Assembly: GCF_038561965.1 (NCBI RefSeq)
Contig: NZ_CP139348.1
Coordinates: forward strand, 3,720,001-3,784,000
DNA length: 64,000 bases
Source of the DNA: Stutzerimonas stutzeri
GTDB lineage: Bacteria; Pseudomonadota; Gammaproteobacteria; Pseudomonadales; Pseudomonadaceae
Direction of reading: 5' to 3'
Shown: in pieces, positions 18,191 through 26,608 of the stretch
How positions within the stretch are numbered: position 1 is the first letter of the stretch
How the letters are laid out: each line of letters starts with the position of its first letter
Program-made: the position numbers and the translations under genes
The notes under the pieces: model-generated
Told to the model about the DNA's origin: nothing
Database searches by the model: none
Seen by the model: only the letters and a program-made list of their open reading frames with translations

Positions 18191-18547
18191 TTAACGGGCT
18201 TTCTTCTGCTGACGAAAGAAAGCCAGATCGGTCTGCAAGCGCTCGACCTGCGCCGATAGCGTGGCGATACGTCTGAGCAACTGCTCTTCGGTGGCCTGAG
18301 TCTCCTGACGCTGCAGTCGGCTCTGCTCCAACTGAACCCTCAACGCCTGAGTCTCCCGATCCAGTGCCGCGATCCGCTGCGTATGTACGGCCTGCTCCTG
18401 GCCGCGCAGATAAAGCAACGCGCCGATCACGCAGAGCAGACCGAAAATGATCCAGCGTCCCGTGCGTAAGCTTCGAGCAGCATGCGGACGGTGTTCCGCG
18501 CGCAGCAGTTCGCGGGTAGTGGGGCGTTTAGTCCTCAGCCAGGCCAT
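18191..18547 (-). CDS. Small membrane-anchored coiled-coil protein (DUF6776-like)
   Basis: A 118-residue protein starting MAWLRTKRPTTRELLR. Its start overlaps the end of the M23 peptidase gene by 20 bases. It has a basic N-terminus, one membrane helix (WIIFGLLCVIGALLYLRG, about 32-49) and a C-terminal coiled coil of Gln/Leu/Arg heptads to residue 118. I compare it with the DUF6776 family on layout and context only. The tight overlap with the peptidase gene upstream and the 16-base gap to bactofilin downstream suggest a three-gene operon; it might link filament and enzyme at the membrane (inference). Confidence 0.78.
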   Translation of the reverse strand: MAWLRTKRPTTRELLRAEHRPHAARSLRTGRWIIFGLLCVIGALLYLRGQEQAVHTQRIAALDRETQALRVQLEQSRLQRQETQATEEQLLRRIATLSAQVERLQTDLAFFRQQKKAR

Positions 18548-19502
18548 CGCTGACGCGCTCCAGATCGCCAAGTGCCAGGAAACGCTGCGGGTCGACGAAG
18601 CGACCTTTGTGCAGCACTTCGAAATGCAGATGGGGGCCGGTAGAGCGCCCGGTGGAACCGACAGCGCCGATGCGCTGCGCTGGCGTGACCACGTCGCCTT
18701 GACGCACATCCAGTCGCGACAGGTGCGCGTAGCGCGTAATCAGGCGATTGCCATGATCGATTTCCACCAGCTTGCCGTAGGCGCCGCGGTATCCCGCGAA
18801 ACGCACCCGACCACCCGCCGCGGCCATGACATCGGAACCGGTCTTCAAGGCGAAATCAATTCCCGAATGGAACGCCAAGGTCTTACGGAACGGATCGATA
18901 CGATTGCCAAACGAGGAGCCCAGACGAGCGTCGCCTACCGGCCGTTTCGATGGGATGGCCATGAGCGCTGCATTACGCTCGGCCACTCGCTGCATCAGGC
19001 TATCGAGCATCACGCGCATGCAGCGCGCCGAGGTATCGCTGCGCCGCAGATCAGCAAGCGTCGCATGATCGCTATCTGCCGACAGCTCGCCAGAGCAGCT
19101 TCGAGGCGGCAATAGCGCACCGCCCTGCCCTGCACGCGCAGGACGATCAGGCGCGAGCACTGGCAGCAGCGCTGGATCCAGAGCGGACAACTGACCGTGC
19201 AGAACCTGTTGCTGATCCAGCATCTGCTGCAGCGCGAGCAGATCGGATTCGAGGGACTTCAAGCGCCCAACCACCTCGCCTACACGAGCAATGGCGAAGC
19301 GGCCTTCATCTTCGCCAGCCTCGTCCTGCAAGGTGATCTCAGCCTGAACAAGCCGATCACTGGCGACCCAGATTCCGCCAGCGAAGCTACCCAGGCTCAC
19401 TGTCAGCACCACCGCCAGAGCGGTCAGCGCGAGTCGGCGCGGGTTCACCACACGGATATCGCCACGCGTCAGCGATCGGTTCGTAGGTGTGAAAAATGCC
19501 AT
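18528..19502 (-). CDS. M23 family peptidoglycan metalloendopeptidase
   Basis: A 324-residue protein with an N-terminal membrane helix (about 25-47), a coiled coil (about 70-105) and a C-terminal LytM/M23 domain. The zinc ligands are intact: His212 and Asp216 (FHSGIDFA), and His293 in GPHLHFEVL with His291 and His260 around the active site. The expected reaction is cleavage of peptidoglycan cross-link peptides in the periplasm. I start at MAFFTPTNRS, which AGGGAA precedes. It heads an operon with the coiled-coil protein and bactofilin. Confidence 0.92.
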   Translation of the reverse strand: MAFFTPTNRSLTRGDIRVVNPRRLALTALAVVLTVSLGSFAGGIWVASDRLVQAEITLQDEAGEDEGRFAIARVGEVVGRLKSLESDLLALQQMLDQQQVLHGQLSALDPALLPVLAPDRPARAGQGGALLPPRSCSGELSADSDHATLADLRRSDTSARCMRVMLDSLMQRVAERNAALMAIPSKRPVGDARLGSSFGNRIDPFRKTLAFHSGIDFALKTGSDVMAAAGGRVRFAGYRGAYGKLVEIDHGNRLITRYAHLSRLDVRQGDVVTPAQRIGAVGSTGRSTGPHLHFEVLHKGRFVDPQRFLALGDLERVSDGLAED

Positions 19503-19687
19503 GAATGATTCCCTAGAACATAGAGCGGCCGCCTCGATAGGCAAGCCGTTGAACGTCCAGGGCAATTTGACGGAAACGCACTTTTTTTTCTGAGGCCTGA
19601 TGACCGATTACGACCATCGCGCTGCGATTCTTAAACCGAATAAGCGCGTTGGCGACGAACGGCTTCGAGATCGTTGACGCTTGCTGA

Positions 19688-20629
19688 CTAGATCCACTCC
19701 AGCCAGCCCAACAGGAACAGCCCGGCATTTATGCTCACTGCCGCCATCAGCGTCGTGATAACGATGATGGTCGCGGCCAGTTGGTGGTTGGAGTTCACGG
19801 CGCGCGCCATGACGAAGCTCGCTGCCGCCGTCGGGCTGGCGAAATAAAGAAACAGGATGCCCAGCTCCGCATCGCGAAAGCCGCAGATCCAGGCACCCAG
19901 CGTTGCGAACGCGGGCAACCAGACCATTTTCATCAGGCTCGAACTGAGCGCGCTGCCACTGCTCTTGCGCAATGCATCCAGAGAAAGCGTGGCGCCTATA
20001 CATATGAGCGCCAGCGGCAAGGTCATCTGCGCGAAGTACTGACCCGACGTCATCAGCCAGCCGGGCAAGGCGACTTGCCAATAGGCGAACGGCACAGCCG
20101 CCACCACACCGATAATCAAGGGGTTGCGCAGAATGCTCAGCAGAATGTCCTTCGGACCGACGCGCCCGTCGGGGCTATAGATAGCCAGGACCACTGCGGA
20201 CAGGCTGTTGTAGACCAGGATCACCACGCCCGCGAGCACGCCACCGAGCGAAAGGCCGTAATCGCCATAAAGACTGCTGGCCAGCGCCAAACCGACGATT
20301 CCGTTGTTGCCACGAAATGCACCCTGAACGTACACACCGCGGTCGGGCGCCGGGCAGCGCCATAGAGCCCAGACCCATGCCAAAGCAAAGGTGGCTATCG
20401 TGGCGAGAACGAAATAGAGCAGCAGTGCAGGCTGCAGCGCGGCACTCAGATCGGCCTTGATGATCGAGATGAACAGTAGCGTCGGCATGGTGCCCTTGAA
20501 CACCAGCGACGAGGCAGTATGGACGAACGCCGAGTCGATCCAGCGCAGGCGCATGAGCGCGACGCCGAGAAATAGCATGGCAAACACCGGAGCAGTGACG
20601 CTCAGGGTCTGGAGTACGAGGGGAAGCAT
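19688..20629 (-). CDS. AEC family transporter (auxin efflux carrier-like)
   Basis: A 313-residue inner-membrane protein with about ten hydrophobic helices, typical of the AEC family of anion/dicarboxylate-type exporters. Family-like stretches are LFLGVALMRLRWID, FRGNNGIVGLALASSLYG and CIGATLSLDAL. I start at the ATG at 20629; a TTG five codons upstream is less likely. The substrate cannot be told from sequence. It is downstream of roxR on the same strand with a 107-base gap. Confidence 0.88.
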   Translation of the reverse strand: MLPLVLQTLSVTAPVFAMLFLGVALMRLRWIDSAFVHTASSLVFKGTMPTLLFISIIKADLSAALQPALLLYFVLATIATFALAWVWALWRCPAPDRGVYVQGAFRGNNGIVGLALASSLYGDYGLSLGGVLAGVVILVYNSLSAVVLAIYSPDGRVGPKDILLSILRNPLIIGVVAAVPFAYWQVALPGWLMTSGQYFAQMTLPLALICIGATLSLDALRKSSGSALSSSLMKMVWLPAFATLGAWICGFRDAELGILFLYFASPTAAASFVMARAVNSNHQLAATIIVITTLMAAVSINAGLFLLGWLEWI

Positions 20630-20736
20630 GGAGAAAGCCTGCAACTACGAGAGGTGCAAGCATAAAGCATGAGCTACCCGAGGGCTCAACGGCCGTGTCG
20701 CTGGCGACGTCCGGCCCTCGCGAAGCTGCCTGCGGG

Positions 20737-21297
20737 TTAGCGTCGAACCGGACGTTTCTGCAGCTTGCGCTGCAATGTCCGACGGTGCATGCCCAGCGCT
20801 CTAGCCGTGGCGGAGATGTTGCCATCATGCTCGCCGAGGACCCGCTGGATATGCTCCCACTGCAGGCGGTCGACCGACATGGGGTTTTCCGGCACCAGGC
20901 TGTCGAGGTCGGCGTGCTGGGATAGCAGTGCTGCCAACACATCATCGGCGTCGGCAGGCTTGCACAGGTAGTTGCACGCACCGCGCTTGATCGCCTCCAC
21001 CGCTGTCGCGATGCTGGAATAGCCGGTCAGGATCAGCACCCGCATTTCCGGGTCCAGCTCGAGCAGCTTGGGTAACAGCACCAGCCCCGAATCGCCCTCC
21101 ATTTTCAGGTCCAGCACCGCATAGTCGGGAATATCCTGCTTGGCCAGGGCCAGCCCCTCTTCGGCCGAGCCAGCGATGCTGACCTGCAGGCCACGGCGGC
21201 TCATGGCGCGAGCCATCACCCGGGTGAACGTCGGATCGTCATCCACCAACAGCAGGTGAGGTTGTTCTTCACCCTCTTGCTGCAACTCGTCGGTCAT
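20737..21297 (-). CDS. roxR: Redox response regulator RoxR (RegA/PrrA/ActR family)
   Basis: A 186-residue response regulator with receiver domain (acidic pocket LLVDDDPTF, phospho-acceptor Asp63 in AVLDLKMEGD, Lys113 in CKPADADD) and a short Fis-type helix-turn-helix at the C-terminus (GNISATARALGMHRRTLQRKL). This is the RegA/PrrA/ActR architecture. In P. aeruginosa RoxR activates the cyanide-insensitive oxidase genes and other respiratory targets. It lies 32 bases after roxS and is surely co-transcribed with it. Confidence 0.94.
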   Translation of the reverse strand: MTDELQQEGEEQPHLLLVDDDPTFTRVMARAMSRRGLQVSIAGSAEEGLALAKQDIPDYAVLDLKMEGDSGLVLLPKLLELDPEMRVLILTGYSSIATAVEAIKRGACNYLCKPADADDVLAALLSQHADLDSLVPENPMSVDRLQWEHIQRVLGEHDGNISATARALGMHRRTLQRKLQKRPVRR

Positions 21298-21329
21298 CTG
21301 TGCATTCCTCGCATTGGTCACGATCAGGG

Positions 21330-22583
21330 TCACGCGCGTACCGAGCCATGCGGCAGACGCAGTTCGGTCAGTGTGCCACCTTCTTCGTGATTGTAGAGCT
21401 TCACTGTGCCGCCAGCGCGGGTGACGCTGGCCTGGCTGAGAAACAGACCAAGGCCAAACCCCTTGCCCTTGGTCGTGATGAACGGTCTGCCGATCTGCTC
21501 GGCAATGGCCAGCGGCACGCCAGCGCCGTGGTCGCGGATGGTCAGCCTGATCCACTGCGCATCCCAGTCCAGGCGTATTTCCAGATCCTCGGGGCTGGCG
21601 TCAGTCGCGTTGTTCAGCAGATTAAGCAGCGACTGACTGAGGTCGGCTGGCGGCATCAGACGCGGCGCGCTGCCTAGCCCCACGCAGTGGAAACGATAGG
21701 TCGCCTCCGGACGCATCAGGTGCCAGCGCTGCAAGACCGAGTCAGCCCATTCGCGAGCCGTCTGCTCGACCACTGCCTGGCGGCGGTCAGCCTCGGCCGC
21801 CCGGACCAGCTGTCGCAGGCTCTCCTTGCAGAGCTGAACCTGCGACTGCAGCAGGCCGAGATCCTCACTCAGTTGCGGATCCTTGTATTCCTGGCGCAAT
21901 TCCTTGAGCAACACGCTCATCGTAGCCAGCGGCGTGCCAAGCTCATGGGCCGCACCGGCTGCCTGGGTCGCAACCGCCAGCAATTGCTGATCGCGCATGC
22001 TTTCTTCGCGACGCTGGGCCTGCTGCTGCTCCTGGCGGCGCAACTGCTCGGCCATGCGCGCGACAAAGAAGGTGATCAGCGCGGCCGCCAGCGCAAAACT
22101 CAGCCACATGCCATACACCTGCAGGGTGGCTCGCTCGAAAGGTGGAAGGGTGAGCGGGTCGTACCACACCAGCATCAGCGTATAGCCCAGCAGCGCCAGG
22201 CCGGACAGCACGATGGAATACAGCCAAGGCAGGGTTGCCGCAGCGATGGTCAGCGGCACCAGATAGTAGGACACGAAGGGGTTGGTCGAGCCGCCGGAGT
22301 AGTACAGCAGCGCGCTATGGACCATCAGGTCGCAGCCCAGATGCACGGCGTACTCAAGCTCGGTGACCGGCCAGGGACCGCGCAAACGTAGCGCCGTGCC
22401 CAGACAGAGCACCGCCGAGACGGCCAGGGTGATGCCCAGCGCAAGCCATGGCAGCGTCAGCATCTGGGTCGCGTAGGCCACACCTACGGCGCCGGACTGC
22501 GCAGCCAGCACCACAATGCGTATAAGAGTCAGAAGCCGAAGATTCTGCCGGCTGGCCGACAGCAGCGGGACGGATGCGTACAT
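21330..22583 (-). CDS. roxS: Redox sensor histidine kinase RoxS (RegB/PrrB family)
   Basis: A 417-residue membrane kinase with six hydrophobic helices in the first 175 residues. The quinone-sensing motif GGSTNPF (97-103) lies between helices, the H-box is AAHELGTPLATM with phospho-accepting His213, a redox-box cysteine Cys252 is in VQLCKESL, and the ATP-binding G-boxes are IRDHGAGVP and GFGLGLFLS. These match RegB, which reads the ubiquinone pool and cysteine redox state. The start ATG follows TTGGAGA. It is transcribed divergently from the SIMPL-domain gene. Confidence 0.94.
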   Translation of the reverse strand: MYASVPLLSASRQNLRLLTLIRIVVLAAQSGAVGVAYATQMLTLPWLALGITLAVSAVLCLGTALRLRGPWPVTELEYAVHLGCDLMVHSALLYYSGGSTNPFVSYYLVPLTIAAATLPWLYSIVLSGLALLGYTLMLVWYDPLTLPPFERATLQVYGMWLSFALAAALITFFVARMAEQLRRQEQQQAQRREESMRDQQLLAVATQAAGAAHELGTPLATMSVLLKELRQEYKDPQLSEDLGLLQSQVQLCKESLRQLVRAAEADRRQAVVEQTAREWADSVLQRWHLMRPEATYRFHCVGLGSAPRLMPPADLSQSLLNLLNNATDASPEDLEIRLDWDAQWIRLTIRDHGAGVPLAIAEQIGRPFITTKGKGFGLGLFLSQASVTRAGGTVKLYNHEEGGTLTELRLPHGSVRA

Positions 22584-22735
22584 GGGGTCTCCAACAAGTC
22601 GGCGGAGTATAACCAAGCCATCTGCCGACACGCTGAAATGCGGCAACTCGACGCACTGGCAGCTGCATACATTCCCCAGCGGAGGTAGAGTCTTGTGCTA
22701 TTGCACCGTCCCGGTGCCATTGCTAAGGATCCATC

Positions 22736-23440
22736 ATGCATCAAACCTTCTTCCGCAGCGCTGCCCTGCTGGCAGCCGTTGCGAGCTTCGCCACGCTGCC
22801 CGCTCTTGCCGAGGATTCTCGTTACAACCAGGTCGCCCTGCGCGCCGAGGTCAGCAGCGAAGTGGCCCATGACCGGATGCATGTCACGCTCTACAGCGAG
22901 GCACAGCACAGCGATCCGGCCGAGCTTGCAGCACAGACCACCCGCACGTTGAATCAGGCCCTGCAGACAGCCCGCCAGAGCAAGGAAGTGATCGTCAGCC
23001 AGGGCAGCCGCAACAGCTATCCGATCTACGACGACAAGGGCCAGCAGATTACCGGCTGGCGAGAGCGCGCCGAGGTGCGTCTGGAAAGTGGCGATTTTGC
23101 CAGCCTGTCCAAGCTGACTGCCGAACTGATGAAGAGCCTGAAGATGGGCGGCATGCACTTCAGCGTCTCCGACCCGATCCGCAAGCAGAACGAGGACGCG
23201 CTGCTCAAGGATGCCGTCGCCGCGTTCCAGGCGCGCGCCCAGCTGGCAACAGAAGCGCTCGGTGGCAATGGATACAAACTGGTGAGTCTCAACCTCAACG
23301 GCGGGGGATTCCAGCCGGTCATGCGTAGCAGTGCGATGAAGATGGACATGATGGAATCGGCACCCATCCCCGAGATTGAGGCCGGCACTCGCCAGGTCAC
23401 GATCAGCGCTGATGGCGTCATCGAAGTGCAGATGCCGTGA
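22736..23440 (+). CDS. SIMPL-domain (DUF541) periplasmic protein
   Basis: A 234-residue exported protein with signal peptide ending near FATLPALAED and a SIMPL/DUF541 body (RAEVSSEVAHDRMHVTLYSE, QGSRNSYPIYDDKGQQITGWR). Homologues such as Brucella BP26 and E. coli YggE form periplasmic ring oligomers and are tied to oxidative stress, but no reaction is known. AAGGAT precedes the start. It is divergent from roxS, the same neighbourhood as in P. aeruginosa, so joint redox-linked regulation is possible. Confidence 0.9.
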   Translation: MHQTFFRSAALLAAVASFATLPALAEDSRYNQVALRAEVSSEVAHDRMHVTLYSEAQHSDPAELAAQTTRTLNQALQTARQSKEVIVSQGSRNSYPIYDDKGQQITGWRERAEVRLESGDFASLSKLTAELMKSLKMGGMHFSVSDPIRKQNEDALLKDAVAAFQARAQLATEALGGNGYKLVSLNLNGGGFQPVMRSSAMKMDMMESAPIPEIEAGTRQVTISADGVIEVQMP

Positions 23441-23463
23441 ACGAAACGGACCATTTGGACTGC

Positions 23464-23483
23464 TTGTAAATATCTTCTTACAA
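23464..23483. promoter_or_regulatory. Symmetric box A upstream of the TonB-dependent receptor
   Basis: TTGTAA (23464-23469) and TTACAA (23478-23483) form an inverted repeat with an 8-base spacer. Its left arm reads TTGTAAAT, which recurs in box C before the PepSY-TM operon, so both may bind the same regulator. Confidence 0.45.
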
Positions 23484-23554
23484 ATGGTCAGCCCGCGCCA
23501 TACAAGGGCTGCCGCCCGATCTGGCGGGCCATATGAGAACGCAGTGCAGTAAAT

Positions 23555-23584
23555 CGTAAATTCTCGTTTACGAATGATTATCAT
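23555..23584. promoter_or_regulatory. Symmetric box B with overlapping Fur-like sequence
   Basis: CGTAAA (23555-23560) and TTTACG (23567-23572) form an inverted repeat with a 6-base spacer. The adjoining AATGATTATCAT (23573-23584) matches the core of the Fur box. Both lie 35-64 bases before the receptor ATG, where a repressor would block the promoter. Iron control by Fur is inference from this partial match and the gene's function. Confidence 0.5.
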
Positions 23585-23618
23585 GCGGGCGCCAACGAGA
23601 CGGCCACAAGGAGCCCGC

Positions 23619-25847
23619 ATGTCTATTCCCTTCGCACGTACCGCCCTGTCCTGCGCCATGATTGGCTGCAGTTTTGCGGCCTTCGCTCAGAATTCACCTG
23701 TCACGCTCAGTGACACGGTAGTGAGCGCTTCAGGTTTCGAACAGAAGATAACCGAGGCGCCAGCGAGCATCAGCGTTATCAGCCGTGAAGAGCTGCAGCA
23801 GAAGCGTTACAACAATCTGGCCCAGGCTCTGGGGGACGTGGAAGGTATCGACATCGGCCAGGGCACAGGCAAGACCGGTGGATTGAATATTAGCATCCGG
23901 GGCATGCCGAGCCAGTACACCCTGATCCTGATCGACGGTCGCCGCCAGAACGCGGCCGGCAACGTCACGCCCAACGGCTTCAACGAAACGTCCACCAGCT
24001 TCATGCCGCCGCTGTCCGCCATCGAGCGCATCGAAGTCATCCGCGGCCCGATGTCGACGCTTTATGGCTCCGACGCCATGGGCGGCGTGGTCAACATCAT
24101 TACCCGCAAGGTGGCCAAGGAATGGTCCGGATCGCTGACGCAGGATTACACCTATCAGGAAGATCGCGACTTCGGCGATACCCGCAACACCAGCATCTAC
24201 GCTAGTGGCCCGCTGGTCGATGGCTTGCTGGGCCTGCAGCTGCGCGGCAGCCTATTTGACCGCCAGGAGTCGGATCTGACCTATGGCAACGGCATCGAAG
24301 TGAGCAAGCGCGGTCCATCCCCCGTCGAGGGCCGCACGCACAACATGGGTGCACGCCTGACGCTGACACCGCACGAGGATCACGATTTCGGGCTGGACGT
24401 GGAACGTGGTCGCCAGATCTACAACAACGACGAATGTCAGCTCGGCAGCCTGGATGGCCAGAATCAGGAGTGCACCGCCAGTGCGGCCACCCGGGCAAAT
24501 GGTTACGACGACGAGCTTCGTTTCGAACGTGAGCAGATCGCACTCACCCATACCGGCCGCCTGGGTTTTGGCACGCTGGAATCCAGCCTGATGCACAACA
24601 CGACCGAAACCATTGGCCGCACCATTCCCGGCACCATCGGCAGCGCGACCGCGGTGCCAGGTGCCATTGGCGGTGCGCCCCGCGAATTGGAGACGACCAA
24701 TCTGGTGCTGGACACCAAACTGGTCGCCCCTGTGGGTGAGTCGCACATCGCCACGGTTGGTGGCCAGTGGTGGAAAGCCGAGATGGATGACGGCATCGCT
24801 CAGGCCACGTTCGAGCAGAAAACATGGGCAGTCTTCGCCGAAGACGAGTGGCGCCTGCGTGAAGATCTGGCGCTGACACTGGGTGCCCGCTATGACGATC
24901 ACGAAGCCTTTGGCGGTCACGTCAGCCCACGCGCTTACCTCGTCTGGAACACGTCCGACACCTGGACCATGAAGGGCGGCGTGAGCCGTGGCTACCGCAC
25001 GCCGGACCTGAACGACCTTCACTCCGGCGTGAATGGCGCCACACGTCAGGGGCAGGTCATCACCATCGGCAACTCTGATCTCGAGCCGGAAACCACGACG
25101 AGCACCGAGTTCGGCGTGTACTTCGACAACCTGGCTGGTTTCAACGCCAATGCCACGCTGTTCCACAACAAGTTCAAGGACAAAATCGCCAGCGGCGACC
25201 CCATCCAGATCACCGGACGCCCGGGAATTCCCAACGGCAGTTATGCGCAACAGATAAACATCGACGAGGCCATCACCCAAGGCCTGGAACTAGCCGCAAG
25301 CTGGACGTTCGCCCCAGCCTGGACGTTGAGCGCCAACTACACCTATACGGACAGCGAGCAGAAGAGTGGTGACAACAAAGGCGAACGCCTGACAAACACG
25401 CCGGAGCACCTCGCCAATGCCAAGCTGAACTGGCAGACCACCGACCGTCTGAATCTCTGGTTGAAGAGCGAATACCGCGGCGAGCGCTCACGCTTCACTT
25501 CCTCGTACGAGAATCTTGCCAACGCCAACGGTACCTACTCCACCAACCAGTCCATCTACGACACGTTGGGCAAGAACACCAAGGCGTACACGCTGTTCCA
25601 TCTAGGCGGGTCCTTCCGGGCTTCGGAAAACCTGACCTTCAACGCGGCTATCTACAACTTGCTGGACAAGGATTTCGTCGACGGCAAGGCTTACACGACC
25701 TACTCCTCCCCCAACCCAAGTGGCGTCGGTGGCGGCGTGGCGAACGGCACAGCCTATGGCACCGACTTCTCCCACTCAACTGCCGGCACTACCGGGGTAA
25801 TGGAAGAAGGCCGTCGTCTGTGGCTATCCGCCAACTTCACCTTCTGA
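23619..25847 (+). CDS. TonB-dependent catecholate-type siderophore receptor (CirA/IrgA-like)
   Basis: A 742-residue outer-membrane receptor: signal peptide to about residue 22 (CSFAAFAQN), plug domain about 30-165 (PASISVISREELQQKRYNNL, IERIEVIRGPMSTLYG, GGVVNIITRK) and a 22-strand barrel ending in the terminal Phe of WLSANFTF. The plug resembles CirA/IrgA-type catecholate receptors more than FepA; the ligand is not provable here. AAGGAG precedes the ATG. The promoter region holds two symmetric boxes and a Fur-like core, and the next operon encodes a reductase, so ligand import followed by iron reduction is likely. Confidence 0.92.
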   Translation: MSIPFARTALSCAMIGCSFAAFAQNSPVTLSDTVVSASGFEQKITEAPASISVISREELQQKRYNNLAQALGDVEGIDIGQGTGKTGGLNISIRGMPSQYTLILIDGRRQNAAGNVTPNGFNETSTSFMPPLSAIERIEVIRGPMSTLYGSDAMGGVVNIITRKVAKEWSGSLTQDYTYQEDRDFGDTRNTSIYASGPLVDGLLGLQLRGSLFDRQESDLTYGNGIEVSKRGPSPVEGRTHNMGARLTLTPHEDHDFGLDVERGRQIYNNDECQLGSLDGQNQECTASAATRANGYDDELRFEREQIALTHTGRLGFGTLESSLMHNTTETIGRTIPGTIGSATAVPGAIGGAPRELETTNLVLDTKLVAPVGESHIATVGGQWWKAEMDDGIAQATFEQKTWAVFAEDEWRLREDLALTLGARYDDHEAFGGHVSPRAYLVWNTSDTWTMKGGVSRGYRTPDLNDLHSGVNGATRQGQVITIGNSDLEPETTTSTEFGVYFDNLAGFNANATLFHNKFKDKIASGDPIQITGRPGIPNGSYAQQINIDEAITQGLELAASWTFAPAWTLSANYTYTDSEQKSGDNKGERLTNTPEHLANAKLNWQTTDRLNLWLKSEYRGERSRFTSSYENLANANGTYSTNQSIYDTLGKNTKAYTLFHLGGSFRASENLTFNAAIYNLLDKDFVDGKAYTTYSSPNPSGVGGGVANGTAYGTDFSHSTAGTTGVMEEGRRLWLSANFTF

Positions 25848-25865
25848 CCGCCCAGAAGGTCGACG

Positions 25866-25884
25866 AGCCGGGTCTAACCCGGCT
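25866..25884 (+). terminator. Intrinsic terminator after the TonB-dependent receptor
   Basis: AGCCGGGT (25866-25873) pairs with ACCCGGCT (25877-25884) and is followed by TCGTTGTTT. It lies 18 bases after the receptor stop, so the PepSY-TM operon probably has its own promoter. Confidence 0.7.
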
Positions 25885-25926
25885 TCGTTGTTTCAGGCAC
25901 AGCCCCGGCAGCCAAAACGCGAATGT

Positions 25927-25950
25927 ATGCTGTTTGTAAATGTTTAGCAT
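25927..25950. promoter_or_regulatory. Symmetric box C upstream of the PepSY-TM reductase operon
   Basis: ATGCT (25927-25931) and AGCAT (25946-25950) flank TTGTAAAT (25934-25941), the same 8-mer as in box A of the receptor promoter. It lies about 56 bases before the first operon ATG. Confidence 0.45.
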
Positions 25951-26005
25951 CAACGCAGCCAGTCGCCCTAGAATTCGCCCACCCCACGGCACCACAAGGA
26001 CCACC

Positions 26006-26599
26006 ATGCATTTCTGGCTCGGCACTCTGCGCCAATGGCACTGGATCAGCTCTGCCCTGTGCCTGGTCGGCATGCTGTTGTTCTCGGTAACCGGCATCAC
26101 GCTCAACCATGCTGGGCAGATCGAAAGCAAACCGCTGGTCGAAACCCGCGGCGAACAGTTGCCCGAGTCGTTGCTCAGCCGCTTGCAGGCCGATGCCCCA
26201 GAGGACGGCTTGCCCGCTGAGCTGCAGGTGTGGCTGGAACAGGCCCTGGACCTACGCCTGACCGGTCGTGACGCCGAGTGGAGCGATGGCGAACTCTATG
26301 TCGCCCTGCCCCGCCCGGGCGGCGACGCCTGGCTGAGCCTGAGCCTGGAAAGCGGCGAGCTGGAATACGAGTCGACCGATCGCGGCTGGATCGCCTATTT
26401 CAACGACCTGCATAAAGGCCGCCATACCGGCGAAGCCTGGAGCTGGTTCATCGACTTCTTTGCCGTTGCCTGTGTGGTGTTCAGCCTCACCGGTCTGCTG
26501 CTTCTGCATCGTCACGCCAGCAATCGTCCCACTACCTGGCCGCTGGTGGGCCTGGGGCTGGTGATCCCGCTGTTGCTGGCGCTGCTTTTCATTCATTAA
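26006..26599 (+). CDS. PepSY-associated transmembrane protein, probable haem-binding part of a ferric reductase
   Basis: A 197-residue inner-membrane protein with three helices (about 13-33, 147-168, 178-196) and one periplasmic stretch between the first two. Histidines sit at helix ends: His12 (QWHW), His35 (TLNHAG), His136 and His140 (DLHKGRH), His168 and His170 (LLHRH). In PepSY-TM reductases such as FoxB and PiuB such histidines bind haem for transmembrane electron transfer. This copy is short and carries no flavoprotein domain; that part is encoded three genes downstream. AAGGACCACC precedes the ATG. First gene of a four-gene operon. Confidence 0.82.
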   Translation: MHFWLGTLRQWHWISSALCLVGMLLFSVTGITLNHAGQIESKPLVETRGEQLPESLLSRLQADAPEDGLPAELQVWLEQALDLRLTGRDAEWSDGELYVALPRPGGDAWLSLSLESGELEYESTDRGWIAYFNDLHKGRHTGEAWSWFIDFFAVACVVFSLTGLLLLHRHASNRPTTWPLVGLGLVIPLLLALLFIH

Positions 26600-26608
26600 G
26601 GACTGCTC

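Noticed and set aside
19513..19728. Possible 71-residue minus-strand gene between the AEC and M23 genes
   Set aside because: The first third overlaps the AEC 3' end and there is no ribosome-binding site or known family. Too little support.
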